Shown: positions 18,218 through 26,964 of the stretch, in pieces
Numbering within the stretch: position 1 is the first letter of the stretch
Layout: each line of letters begins with the position of its first letter
Source of the DNA: an uncultured Acetatifactor sp.
GTDB lineage: Bacteria; Bacillota; Clostridia; Lachnospirales; Lachnospiraceae
DNA: 64,000 nucleotides
Assembly: GCA_910586485.1 (NCBI GenBank)
Contig: CAJUIA010000020.1
Span: 11,978-75,977, forward strand
Direction: 5' to 3'
Program-made: the position numbers and the translations under genes
The notes under the pieces: model-generated
The model's input: the letters and a program-made list of their open reading frames with translations, nothing else
The model's database searches: none
What the model was told of the DNA's origin: nothing

Positions 18218-19020
18218 TACTCTTCACCTCCCGCATTATTGTCCTCGGAACTGGTCCTGTCTGCAGGAGCCAGGAAGGATTTCAGTTTTTCTTCTATGAC
18301 TCTGGGGTTTTCTCCTGCCTGAATGGACAAAAGGCCCTCGATCATAACCTCTTTTAACATCATCTCGCTGGCGTTGTCTGCCGTCAGCTTATTGGAAATG
18401 GGGATACAGAGCCAGTTTGCCAGCAGGGAGCCGTACAGGGTGGTAATCAAAGCCACCGCCATGGAAGGCCCCAGCGCATCCATATCCGACATATTATAAA
18501 GCATGTTTACCAAACCTACCAGCGTACCGATCATACCCCAGGCAGGACCCATGGCTCCCAGCTTATCCCAGAAGCCGATACGAACCTTGTGTCTTCCCTC
18601 AATACTCACCAGCTCCGTCTCCATAATAGCCCGGACCAGATCCGGATCCGTACCGTCAACGATCAGCAGAATCCCTTTCTTCAAAAAAGGCTCATCCATG
18701 TCTCCCGCCGCTTCCTCCAGTGAAAGCAAGCCTTCCTTTCTGGCCACGTTGGACAAGTCAATAATCTTTTGAATCATCTCACTGGTATTGATTGTCTGTG
18801 CTTTAAAAATCAGCAAAAAGCTCTTTAAACCGCCGATAAAGTCCGCCAGACTATGAGACAGCAGTGTTGCCGAAAAGGCGCCGCCGAAGGTAATAATTGC
18901 CGAAGAGAGATCCAGATATTCCTTCGCCACTACCGCAAAATTATAATCCACCGCGTCCAGAATACCGAAAATAAGCATTCCCAAACCAAGAATCAGTCCC
19001 AACAAAGATGCAATGTCCAT
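18217..19020 (-). CDS. motA: Flagellar stator protein MotA
   Basis: A MotA/ExbB-type protein of 267 residues from the ATG at 19,020. Four membrane helices; the conserved WGMIGTLVGLVNML and PSMAVALITTLYGSLLAN hold the third and fourth helices with the Pro and Thr residues of the ion path. The frame can start three codons earlier at GTG 19,029, but AGGTGG is well placed for 19,020 and homologues start MD-I/L-ASL. It follows flbD by 32 bases and is coupled to motB. Confidence 0.95.
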   Translation of the reverse strand: MDIASLLGLILGLGMLIFGILDAVDYNFAVVAKEYLDLSSAIITFGGAFSATLLSHSLADFIGGLKSFLLIFKAQTINTSEMIQKIIDLSNVARKEGLLSLEEAAGDMDEPFLKKGILLIVDGTDPDLVRAIMETELVSIEGRHKVRIGFWDKLGAMGPAWGMIGTLVGLVNMLYNMSDMDALGPSMAVALITTLYGSLLANWLCIPISNKLTADNASEMMLKEVMIEGLLSIQAGENPRVIEEKLKSFLAPADRTSSEDNNAGGEE

Positions 19021-19052
19021 ACCGACCACCTACCATTATGTATTTCTGCTGG

Positions 19053-19238
19053 CTATTCCGCAAAAATATCCTTTCTGTACAATTTTACAAGATTTTTTAT
19101 CTCTTGTCTACTTTCTTTTACAATTATTTTTTTCCCTGTTGTCAAACTAAGCACCGTATCCGGCGTTTCTTCCACTGTTTCAAGCAAATGCGGGTTTACT
19201 AGTATTTTCGTACCATTCAGCTTCGTCACCTCGATCAT
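19053..19238 (-). CDS. flbD: FlbD-family flagellar operon protein
   Basis: A 61-residue protein of the small FlbD/SwrD family, starting MIEVTKLNGTKILVNPHLLE and continuing with EETPDTVLSLTTGKKIIV. In B. subtilis the homologue raises stator torque or expression and sits next to the hook gene, as here. The frame opens seven codons upstream at 19,259, but AAGGAG nine bases before 19,238 and the family's usual MI-VTKLNG start favour 19,238. It lies between flgE and motA. Confidence 0.9.
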   Translation of the reverse strand: MIEVTKLNGTKILVNPHLLETVEETPDTVLSLTTGKKIIVKESRQEIKNLVKLYRKDIFAE

Positions 19239-19311
19239 GCGCCGTCTCTCCTTCATCATCCCTGTGCCAAAGGCAAATACCCCTTAAAATGTGGGAATAA
19301 CTATCATTAGC

Positions 19312-19339
19312 ATAGGGACGGAAAACAATCCGTCCCTAT
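19312..19339. repeat. Hairpin in the flgE-flbD gap
   Basis: A perfect 11-bp inverted repeat with arms ATAGGGACGGA and TCCGTCCCTAT separated by six bases. On the minus-strand transcript it is not followed by a T-run, so it is a poor terminator; reading plus, the next bases are T-rich. It lies 34 bases beyond the flgE stop and about 73 bases before the flbD start, in an otherwise compact operon. A TATAAT-like hexamer abuts it on the minus strand, without a convincing -35. Confidence 0.6.
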
Positions 19340-19373
19340 TATAACATATCTTTTTTAATTTGAGTAGAAAAAT

Positions 19374-21266
19374 TTAACGTTTCAGGTTAGTTAATTCTTC
19401 CAAGAGCGTATCGGACACGGTTATGATACGGCTGTTGGCCTGGAAACCACGCTGTGTGGTAATCATTTCCGTAAACTCCGAGGACAGATCCACATTACTC
19501 ATCTCCAGCTGGCCGGTGGACATATATCCGCCGCCGGCGGTAATATCCTCGCCAATCCCGTCAAACTCGCCGGAGTTTAAGGTAGCGGAATACAAGTTGT
19601 CGCCCTTTTTCTCCAAACCGGAAGCATTGGCAAATGCCGCCGTGGCAATCTGGCCCAAAAGTCTGGTCATGCCGTTATCATAGCTGGCATAAATCAGGCC
19701 CGCCTGGTCAATGGATACACCGATCATATCGCCCAGACGGCGGCCAGCGCCCATGCCCTTGGTCTGATCGTCATTGCTGCCGCTGGTAGCGCTGGCAGTA
19801 GAGGTTCCCTTATTATCAAACATGCTGAGTTCGGAAAGGTCAATCACAATATTGGAGAAATTGCCCCTGGGGTTATTCTCGTCGGTGATCTGCACCGGAT
19901 TTCCGTCGTCGCCGGTAAGCGTACCCACCAAACCTGCAGAATTCAGATTCAGCCTTACGTTAAAGTCCGTGGTAGAACCGTCCACGGAAGCCAGCAGACC
20001 GGTCTTATGATCAAAGGTCACAGTGTGGCCGTAAAAGACCCTGGAATCCGAGGTAAAGGCCGATCCGTCTCCCTTTTCGCCCAGCTTTGTAAAGGTCTGT
20101 GCCGGTGCGGTGCCGGCAGCCCCCACCACAGGGTTGCCCACGGTGCCGCCTATCTCTGCCAGCAGCAGCTGCTTGACTGTGAAGGTAGCGCTTGTAGGCG
20201 GAGTTGCCGTAGCATCCGTAAAGGTCACGCACAGATTTAAGAAATCGTCTGCCGCTCCCTCGTGTCCATAAGCCGCCGCCAGCGCTTCTAACTCCTGCTG
20301 AGCCCTTTCAGCCTCCGTCACCTCCGGGGTAACGCCTGCAGCCGAAACAATATTTGTTCCCGATTTAATGGTTCCATCATTATTAAAGATATTGGCAAGG
20401 GTCGCAACCGCTCCGTCTGCATTATTGAGTACGCCGCCCGTTCCCCAGGTATAGCCCTTCTTTAAGCTGACCTTGGTATTTACCTTCTGGATGGCCTGGG
20501 TGCCGCTGGAATCCCCGAACAGGGTCTGCATTTCCGCTTCCGACAGCTCCAGCTCCGCGCCGGTGGAATCAATGATCTTATCCAGCTCCATGCTGTACTC
20601 TTCCTTGACGGAGGACTGTCTGAACTTAAACTTGGCGGTATAGCTGTAGCCCAAAGAGTCATAGATCTTTAAGTTTACTACTTTTCCGTTCTCACTGGTC
20701 ACGTCCGTGTCGTTTTTGTCAATGATACCGGACAAGTACGCCTGAGAGGTAGCCTCAGGGGGATAGGTCAGGTTTGCTGCGCTCATGATCCGCAGGGCAG
20801 AAACGGTATCCTTCCTGATATTGCCGGTATCCGGATCCACCTGCCAGCCCATAACATTATAGCCTAAGCTGGTCATGGCAAGGTTACCTGCTGCATCCAC
20901 ATAAAAGGAGCCGTCTCTGGTAAAGAAGTTCTCCTGACCGTTGTTGACCACGAAGAAATTGTTGCCGTTGATCATTACGTCAAAAGGATTACCCGTAGAC
21001 TGGGTAGAACCCTGGCCCGTAATATTGATATTGATAGCACCGCTCTTTACGCCCAGACCAATCTGCCTGGCGTTGATGCCGCCTGCGCCTGTGGTGGCAT
21101 TGGGGCCGCTGGCCCGCTGGGTGGTCTGGCTCATCAGGTCGCTGAACACGATCGAGCTGGCCTTGTATGCCGTTGTGTTTACGTTTGCAATGTTGTTACC
21201 GATAACGTCCATCTTGGTCTGGTGGGTCTTCAATCCTGCCACGCCAGAGTAAAGTGATCTCATCAT
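19374..21266 (-). CDS. flgE: Flagellar hook protein FlgE
   Basis: A 630-residue hook subunit. The N-terminal rod motif is MRSLYSGVAGLKTHQTKMD with IGNNIANVNTTAYK, and the C-terminal motif is SNVDLSSEFTEMITTQRGFQ and ANSRIITVSDTLLEELTNLKR. The middle is enlarged relative to enteric FlgE (about 400 residues), with Ala/Thr-rich surface-domain sequence. Only one Cys is seen (in LNLCVTF). GGAGG precedes tandem ATGs at 21,266 and 21,263. It follows the TIGR02530-type gene and flgD, the usual Firmicutes hook cluster. Confidence 0.95.
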   Translation of the reverse strand: MMRSLYSGVAGLKTHQTKMDVIGNNIANVNTTAYKASSIVFSDLMSQTTQRASGPNATTGAGGINARQIGLGVKSGAININITGQGSTQSTGNPFDVMINGNNFFVVNNGQENFFTRDGSFYVDAAGNLAMTSLGYNVMGWQVDPDTGNIRKDTVSALRIMSAANLTYPPEATSQAYLSGIIDKNDTDVTSENGKVVNLKIYDSLGYSYTAKFKFRQSSVKEEYSMELDKIIDSTGAELELSEAEMQTLFGDSSGTQAIQKVNTKVSLKKGYTWGTGGVLNNADGAVATLANIFNNDGTIKSGTNIVSAAGVTPEVTEAERAQQELEALAAAYGHEGAADDFLNLCVTFTDATATPPTSATFTVKQLLLAEIGGTVGNPVVGAAGTAPAQTFTKLGEKGDGSAFTSDSRVFYGHTVTFDHKTGLLASVDGSTTDFNVRLNLNSAGLVGTLTGDDGNPVQITDENNPRGNFSNIVIDLSELSMFDNKGTSTASATSGSNDDQTKGMGAGRRLGDMIGVSIDQAGLIYASYDNGMTRLLGQIATAAFANASGLEKKGDNLYSATLNSGEFDGIGEDITAGGGYMSTGQLEMSNVDLSSEFTEMITTQRGFQANSRIITVSDTLLEELTNLKR

Positions 21267-21346
21267 AGTGCTTATTCCTCCTGTTGAAAGCGGAGCGCTC
21301 CCCGCACGTCTCTCGGAAAGCTATAGCCTCCTTGCAAAAGGTCCGG

Positions 21347-21751
21347 CTATGCGATAACTGCCCCGTTAATATTTGTGAAAATGTTTTCGTCTGTTGCGGT
21401 ACTATCCATGGCCGTGACTACCGTCCGATTGGGCACATTAACGATAAACGCCAGCTGATCCACAATCACCAGCGAATCCCTGATGCCCTTTTCTCCTGCC
21501 TTCTCGGCCCCTGCCTGCAGTCTTTCCAGCTGCACGGTATCCAGCTCGATCTTACGGTCGCTTAAGCGGTTTAAAGCATGCTTGGAAAACTTTAAATCAC
21601 CCGGCTCCCCTGTCTCCCGGCTTCTCTGCTGCAGGACCTCCCGAAAGGACAGACCGGATGTATTCTCCCGGCTCTCCGTTCCGGCTGCCTTGCTCCTGTA
21701 CTGGTCTGCCAGCTGCTCTATGGACAAATACCCGTTATTTTGAATCTTCAT
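21347..21751 (-). CDS. Flagellar operon protein, TIGR02530-type
   Basis: A 134-residue protein with the core of the small 'flagellar operon protein' family found between flgD and flgE in Firmicutes: KFSKHALNRLSDRKIELD, then KGIRDSLVIVDQLAFIVNVP, NRTVVTAMD and ENIFTNINGAVIA. Its role is not established; the place suggests hook assembly. The N-terminal 50 residues are a variable polar extension containing SFREVLQQ, a motif often seen in FliK-like or adaptor tails. No signal peptide is visible. Confidence 0.88.
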   Translation of the reverse strand: MKIQNNGYLSIEQLADQYRSKAAGTESRENTSGLSFREVLQQRSRETGEPGDLKFSKHALNRLSDRKIELDTVQLERLQAGAEKAGEKGIRDSLVIVDQLAFIVNVPNRTVVTAMDSTATDENIFTNINGAVIA

Positions 21752-21803
21752 CCTGTAAGCTCCTTCTTACACTTCAAATCACACCGCCTCCGGCGGTACC
21801 CAA

Positions 21804-22688
21804 TCAGTCCCCGGAATCTCCGCCTTCCGTGGAGCCGCCTTCCTCATTCTTTTCAAGAGTCTTGATTTTCTCCACATAGGCCTGCAGCTTTTCCACGATC
21901 TCCGCGGCCACTTCCTTTTTGCCGTCCTCACTTAAGCCCTCGTAAATTTTGGACAGCTCTTCGATTTCTTCCACATGCTCTTCGGTCACATTTTCCAGTT
22001 CGGGAAGGCTTGCCACCCGCTTCATAATATCCGCCGCTGCAGATTTCTCCGCCGCCTGTCTGACCTCCTTGAGCCGCTCCGTGTATTTCTTTAAGGTCTT
22101 TACGGTATCCTGAGCAATGAAGCTCTTTTCGTAATCGTTCATTTCGTTGTAGATCTTCTCCAGCGCGTCGATTTCCTTGGCATCGGTCAAATCCACGGCC
22201 TTTACCGCAGGAAGCTTATTCATCCGCGTACTGAAGTCATAAGCCTTATCGTAAGCATTCTTGTATTCCAGATCCACTACGGTGTCCAGATCATCCAGCG
22301 AATACAGGGATTCTTCGATGGAAAGATACGCTTTATTGTTCTCATACACTACATAATCAACCTTACCGTAAACCAGATCTTCCACCCCTGCCTTATTTCT
22401 GGTCTTAATATAAACATGCTCGCCCACCAGAGAGCTTGCTCTGGACAAATCCGTACTGGCCGCCATGTTCTGAATCTGCTCTACCTGAGAAAACTGTGCA
22501 TACTGAGAAATATACTCCGTGTTGGAGGTAGGCTCCAAAGGATCCTGATACTGCATCTGCGCTACCAAAAGCTGCAGGAACGCATCCTTATCCATGCCGT
22601 CCGTACTCTTTTTGGACTGATTTTTTAAGGAATTCTGGGAAGTGGTTTCAACGATCTTACCGTCCTCCACCGGTGCAAATAATGCCAT
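21804..22688 (-). CDS. flgD: Flagellar hook-capping protein FlgD with a tandem helical C-terminal extension
   Basis: Residues 30-78 are the FlgD N-terminal domain (DAFLQLLVAQMQYQDPLEPT, YISQYAQFSQVEQIQNMA), needed for hook cap assembly. Residues 85-140 form a small beta region with GEHVYIKT and GKVDYVVYENNKAYLSI. From about 158 there are two tandem copies of a 53-residue helical unit (158-210 and 227-279), each beginning with LP and containing a KIY..(M/L)...K pattern. I see no FlgD-Ig or Tudor domain. The Gly/Glu tail ends EGGDSGD. It lies between fliK and the TIGR02530-type gene. Confidence 0.92.
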   Translation of the reverse strand: MALFAPVEDGKIVETTSQNSLKNQSKKSTDGMDKDAFLQLLVAQMQYQDPLEPTSNTEYISQYAQFSQVEQIQNMAASTDLSRASSLVGEHVYIKTRNKAGVEDLVYGKVDYVVYENNKAYLSIEESLYSLDDLDTVVDLEYKNAYDKAYDFSTRMNKLPAVKAVDLTDAKEIDALEKIYNEMNDYEKSFIAQDTVKTLKKYTERLKEVRQAAEKSAAADIMKRVASLPELENVTEEHVEEIEELSKIYEGLSEDGKKEVAAEIVEKLQAYVEKIKTLEKNEEGGSTEGGDSGD

Positions 22689-22744
22689 TTATGTTCTCCT
22701 CTCTTTACCTTAACTAACTTATCTGGAACTTACATGGCCTCAAC

Positions 22745-24169
22745 TTACGCGGTATAATCCACCGTGTTTCCGTTATCCGCCATGATCTTCCTGGTCAGCG
22801 CCTCTTCCTCTTCCATCTCTTCGACGGGAACGGTGTCTTCCAGACTGATTCTTCTGACACGTCCCTTCCGGGCCGGCTCCTGCTCCTGGCTGCTGCCCCT
22901 TCTGCCCTGCTCTAAGTTCTGCTCAAACTGATGAGTCTGCACGGTAACCTCTATGGCCTCTACCTTAACTCCCTGGGCTTCAAACTGTTCCTGAAGCTGG
23001 ACCATCTGGCTTTCTAAGGCCGCCTTTACCGCCTCGTTCTGCGTGATAAAGCTGGCTGTCACAGCGCCGCCTCTGGATGCAATCTGAACCTGCACCGTCC
23101 CCAAGCTTGCGGGGTGAAGCTGCATCTCCATGGTGGATAAATCCGCCTTCAGATTCACCTTCATGTAATCCATAATCTGGCGCATGATATTCTGGGTATC
23201 CGCATCCCAGACACTTTCCGAAGCGTAGGTTTGCTGAATCTGGGGCTCGAACTGTCCGGCCTTCAGATTCTGGGTAAACAGATTAACTCCCTGTTCATTG
23301 CCGCTCTCCTGCCGCCCTTCCCTGCGGTCATGATCCCTGCCGGTATTCCCGTTATCCTTTGTCTGCTCCGTTACAGGCTTCTGCTCCGGCAGCCGAACCG
23401 GCTCAAAATCCGTCTCCGGCGTTTCCTCCGTGGATTCCTCCGGCTTTTCAGGCTTCTCCACAGACACGGCGGCAGCCGCCTCTGTATTCGGTTGAATGGT
23501 AATGCTTACGCTGGTATCCTCTTTTCCGTTCGTCTCCGGCAGGCTCTCCGGCTTTAATACAGGCTTTCCTGTCAGGTCCTCCGTCAGCTGTTCAAGCTGC
23601 TCCGGGCTTATCTCCAGAGCTTCGCCGCATTCCTGAAGCACTCCCTCCAGCTTACCCATCAGCTCCTGATAATTGGTATAAAGACCCTCGTCGATCAGCA
23701 GCGCCTTAGGGTCCTCCGCCCCGGAAACGGCAAGGATCAGGCTGCCAAGCCCCTGGGGCGTTAAAATATCCGCCTGCTCCAGTCCCAGCTCCGCCATCAT
23801 TTCCTGAATCTCTCCGGGCTCCATTCCGAAGGTGTCCGCCACCTCCTGAACGATCTGAACCGCTGCGGTCTCCAAAACCTCCGCCGCCTCTTCCAGCTTT
23901 TCCTCCGGGATGTCCGTACGCTCTTCCACGTTCCGGCTGGGCTCCCGCTTTTCCGTCCGAGCCCTGTGTTCATCCCTGGCCTTCAATGAGTCCCCCGGTG
24001 CCTTTTTCACCGCCTGACTGTCCTGCTGCTCCGCCCCCGCCGCCTGTTTTCCTGCCTGATTGTTCCAAACCGCCTGAAAACCTGCATCTGGGAAAGCCTT
24101 TGTACCCGCTGCCGCCTGTGTGGGTGTATTTTGACCAAAACCCACGCCTTTTACAGGTGTACTTGTCAT
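22745..24169 (-). CDS. fliK: Flagellar hook-length control protein FliK
   Basis: A 474-residue protein. The N-terminal 330 residues are low-complexity, Glu/Pro/Gln-rich and disordered, as expected for a hook ruler. The C-terminal Flg_hook domain (about 340-430) has MEMQLHPASLGTVQVQIASR, VTASFITQNEAVKAALESQM and EQFEAQGVKVEAIEVTVQ. FliK measures hook length and triggers the FlhB switch. It lies between the motE-like gene and flgD, the B. subtilis order. Confidence 0.94.
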   Translation of the reverse strand: MTSTPVKGVGFGQNTPTQAAAGTKAFPDAGFQAVWNNQAGKQAAGAEQQDSQAVKKAPGDSLKARDEHRARTEKREPSRNVEERTDIPEEKLEEAAEVLETAAVQIVQEVADTFGMEPGEIQEMMAELGLEQADILTPQGLGSLILAVSGAEDPKALLIDEGLYTNYQELMGKLEGVLQECGEALEISPEQLEQLTEDLTGKPVLKPESLPETNGKEDTSVSITIQPNTEAAAAVSVEKPEKPEESTEETPETDFEPVRLPEQKPVTEQTKDNGNTGRDHDRREGRQESGNEQGVNLFTQNLKAGQFEPQIQQTYASESVWDADTQNIMRQIMDYMKVNLKADLSTMEMQLHPASLGTVQVQIASRGGAVTASFITQNEAVKAALESQMVQLQEQFEAQGVKVEAIEVTVQTHQFEQNLEQGRRGSSQEQEPARKGRVRRISLEDTVPVEEMEEEEALTRKIMADNGNTVDYTA

Positions 24170-24257
24170 TTCTGACCTCCTTCCTTAAAGTTATCAAAGT
24201 TCAAAGTCAGGGCATATAAATACCCTGACTTATCTATCGGCACAAATACCCAAATAC

Positions 24258-25130
24258 TTAAGAGTCCGGATCCATAATTTTTGTGAGCCTTGCCGCCACC
24301 TCCGCATCCATGGCCCCCAGAATGGACCCTCTGGAATCCACGTCCATGGCATTTAAGATTTTAGCCACCAGCTCCAGGTTATCTGTCATTGTATTAAAGA
24401 TTGCCGCTGCTTCCTTTGGCTTCATGGCCGAGTAAGCGCTTGCATAATCCTGCACCTGCTGACTCTCTTCCATCTGGACCACTACCTGCTTATAAAGAGC
24501 TTCCGCGGTGGCAGGGTCCATTTCCTCATACCATTTCCGGTATTCCTCCGCCCCCGGCCCGTTCTCCGCATAAATCACCTCTTCATAAAATTCCTGCATG
24601 ATCCGCTGGAATTCCACCTGCTTCTGTTCAAAAGCGCTGAGTCTTGTGTTTTCCGCCCTTAGCTTTTCCAGATCCGCATCCTTGGCATTGGACGCCGTGC
24701 GTACCTGCTCCAGCTCCAGCTCCAGCTGCCTGATATAATCCACCGCATCCTGTAAGCTGGAATAGCCGCCGTAGCTGCCGGGATCCGTGGTTTCCGTCTG
24801 ACCGGAATCCGGCAGGATCATGTTTAACACCGGCACGTCCTTTAAGATCGGCGTCAGCACGGAGCTGCCGAAGCCGCCTATATCCAGCTTTACGATCACG
24901 CAGACCACTGCAATCCACAAAGCCACGATCAGCACCGTTGCGCCAAAGGTTACCAGACCGTTGCCCTCGTCCAGTCCCAGATCCTCTTCCTGCTTTGCAA
25001 TTTCCTTTGCCCGGCGCTTTGCTTCCTTCTTCTGATCCTGCTGCTGCTTTTTCAGCTGCTTTTTCTCGTCCTGTATTCTCTTTTTCTCGTCTTCCGGAGA
25101 ACCAACTCCCTGACTTACTTCTCTTGCCAT
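24258..25130 (-). CDS. MotE-like protein with MgtE-type N domain (YlxF position)
   Basis: A 290-residue protein: a charged Lys/Gln-rich coiled tail (1-55), one membrane helix near 62-83 (ATVLIVALWIAVVCVIVKL), a coiled coil near 125-165 (LELELEQVRTASNAKDADLE) and a C-terminal MgtE-N-like helical domain (AYSAMKPKEAAAIFNTMTDN, LVAKILNAMDVDSRGSIL, AARLTKIMDPDS). This arrangement and its place between fliJ and fliK match YlxF/MotE proteins, which in other bacteria chaperone stator components. I infer a motor-assembly role from place and domains. Confidence 0.82.
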   Translation of the reverse strand: MAREVSQGVGSPEDEKKRIQDEKKQLKKQQQDQKKEAKRRAKEIAKQEEDLGLDEGNGLVTFGATVLIVALWIAVVCVIVKLDIGGFGSSVLTPILKDVPVLNMILPDSGQTETTDPGSYGGYSSLQDAVDYIRQLELELEQVRTASNAKDADLEKLRAENTRLSAFEQKQVEFQRIMQEFYEEVIYAENGPGAEEYRKWYEEMDPATAEALYKQVVVQMEESQQVQDYASAYSAMKPKEAAAIFNTMTDNLELVAKILNAMDVDSRGSILGAMDAEVAARLTKIMDPDS

Positions 25131-25148
25131 ATTGCCTCCATGTTAAAG

Positions 25149-25607
25149 CTATATCTGCCTTTCCTTACGTTTCTGTCCGTAGGTATAGCTGGTCAGCTCA
25201 TCTATCTCCTTGCCCTCCTGCCGCTTTTCATCCATCAGGAACTGCTGAAAGGCCTTTTCCTTCAAAGTCTCATGGGTCTTGCGCTCCATCATTACCTCTG
25301 TCAGGTGCTCTCTGGCCTGCTCCAGATTCTTTTCGGCCTTTGCCACCTGCAGGCGCTGCTCTTCAATGTAGCGGTCCATACAGAGAACTGCCATCTTGTT
25401 TTCGTTAATATCCCGCACATTCAACGTTCCCGAAAGCAGCTCCGCCGCCCTTTCCTCATAGCCTGCCTTGCGGTCAAAAAGCTTCTGCAGGCGCTCCTCT
25501 TCTTCATCCAGCGCCGCCCTGGCCGCTGAAAATTCCTGTTTTGCCTGGGTTTCCATCTTTAATTTAATATTCAGAATACTCTGCATGGAGTAACGGAAAC
25601 GGGCCAT
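25149..25607 (-). CDS. fliJ: Flagellar export chaperone FliJ
   Basis: A 152-residue, almost wholly helical, Glu/Lys/Arg/Gln-rich protein of FliJ type. It begins MARFRYSMQSILNIKLKMET, typical of FliJ, and forms an antiparallel coiled coil that acts with FliI and FlhA in export. The frame opens seven codons upstream, but GGAGGG six bases before the ATG at 25,607 decides the start. It lies between fliI and the motE-like gene. Confidence 0.93.
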   Translation of the reverse strand: MARFRYSMQSILNIKLKMETQAKQEFSAARAALDEEEERLQKLFDRKAGYEERAAELLSGTLNVRDINENKMAVLCMDRYIEEQRLQVAKAEKNLEQAREHLTEVMMERKTHETLKEKAFQQFLMDEKRQEGKEIDELTSYTYGQKRKERQI

Positions 25608-25636
25608 GATATTCCCTCCGGGGGCCAAACGGCTCC

Positions 25637-26953
25637 CTAATCAAAAAGATGCCCCAGCATGTCTATACTGGTCTCAAAGTCAAATTTCTCGTCGGTGGCC
25701 TGACATAAAAAGTCATTCACCGCATCAATCTTTGCAATGGCATAATCAATATTGGGGTTGCTGCCGCTCTTGTAGGCGCCGATATTGATCAAGTCCTCCG
25801 CCTCGTTATAGGTAGCCAGCACGTTTTTAAGCTTTCCTGCCATCTGCTTATGCTCTCTGGTGGCAATCTGGCTCATGCAGCGGGATATACTCTGCAGAAC
25901 ATCAATGGCGGGATAGTGATTCTTATGCCCCAGCTTCCTGTCCAGCATAATATGACCGTCCAGGATGCTTCGCGCCGTATCCGTGATGGGCTCGTTGAAA
26001 TCGTCGCCGTCCACCAGCACCGTGTACAGCCCCGTAATGGAGCCCTTATCCGATCTGCCTGCCCGCTCCAAAAGCCTGGGCATCTCCGCATACACGCTGG
26101 GCGGGTATCCGCGGCTCACCGGAGGCTCGCCGCTGGCCAGGCCAATCTCCCTCTGGGCCATGGAAAAACGAGTCAGGGAATCCATCATCAGCAATACGTC
26201 CCTGCCCTGGTCCCTGAAATATTCGGCAATGGCCGTGGCCGTCTTGGCCGCCTTATTTCTCTCCAGGGCCGGCTTATCCGAAGTGGCCACCACCACCACC
26301 GAGCGGCGCATACCTTCCTCTCCCAAGTCCCTCTCTATAAACTCACGCACCTCACGCCCCCGCTCTCCGATCAGCGCAATCACGTTAATATCCGCTTTTG
26401 TATTTCTTGCAAACATTCCCATCAGGGTGGATTTTCCTACGCCGGAGCCGGCAAAAATACCGATTCTCTGACCCTTACCCACCGTGATCAGACCGTCCAC
26501 AGCCTTCACCCCCAGGGGCAGGACCTCGTCAATGATCTCTCGGCTCATGGGATCAGGCGGAGATGCCTCCACCGGATATGCGGTGCCATTCACTAGGGCA
26601 CCTCCTGCGGTCCTTCCAAGACCGTCCAGGGTCTTGCCCAAAAGCTCGTCACTGACCGTCACTCGTAAAGGCTCCCCTGTATTCTCCACAATACAGCCCA
26701 GGCCGATGCCGTCTGTGGCATCATAAGGCATCAGCAGCGTCTTTTTATCCTTAAAGCCTACCACCTCTGCCATGATGGGCGTCTGCTCTCCCTCCCCTTC
26801 GGGATGGATCATGCACAGATCTCCCAGCCTTGCGTCCGGCCCGGCGGACTCGATGGTCAGCCCCACCACATTCACTACCTTGCCCAGCCTTTTGAAAAAA
26901 GACTGCTCCGTTATTTTATTGTACTTTCCGAAATCCACCACCGGTACGTACAC
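25637..26953 (-). CDS. fliI: Flagellar export ATPase FliI
   Basis: A 438-residue F1-beta-like ATPase. Walker A is GIFAGSGVGKST at 165-176, Walker B is VLLMMDSLTRFSMAQRE and the family stretch SGEPPVSRGYPPSVYAEMPR is present. It energises the type III export apparatus with FliH and FliJ. The start is a GTG at 26,953 after GGAGG; no suitable ATG lies nearby. fliH ends 11 bases upstream. Confidence 0.97.
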   Translation of the reverse strand: MYVPVVDFGKYNKITEQSFFKRLGKVVNVVGLTIESAGPDARLGDLCMIHPEGEGEQTPIMAEVVGFKDKKTLLMPYDATDGIGLGCIVENTGEPLRVTVSDELLGKTLDGLGRTAGGALVNGTAYPVEASPPDPMSREIIDEVLPLGVKAVDGLITVGKGQRIGIFAGSGVGKSTLMGMFARNTKADINVIALIGERGREVREFIERDLGEEGMRRSVVVVATSDKPALERNKAAKTATAIAEYFRDQGRDVLLMMDSLTRFSMAQREIGLASGEPPVSRGYPPSVYAEMPRLLERAGRSDKGSITGLYTVLVDGDDFNEPITDTARSILDGHIMLDRKLGHKNHYPAIDVLQSISRCMSQIATREHKQMAGKLKNVLATYNEAEDLINIGAYKSGSNPNIDYAIAKIDAVNDFLCQATDEKFDFETSIDMLGHLFD

Positions 26954-26964
26954 ACTAACCTCCG

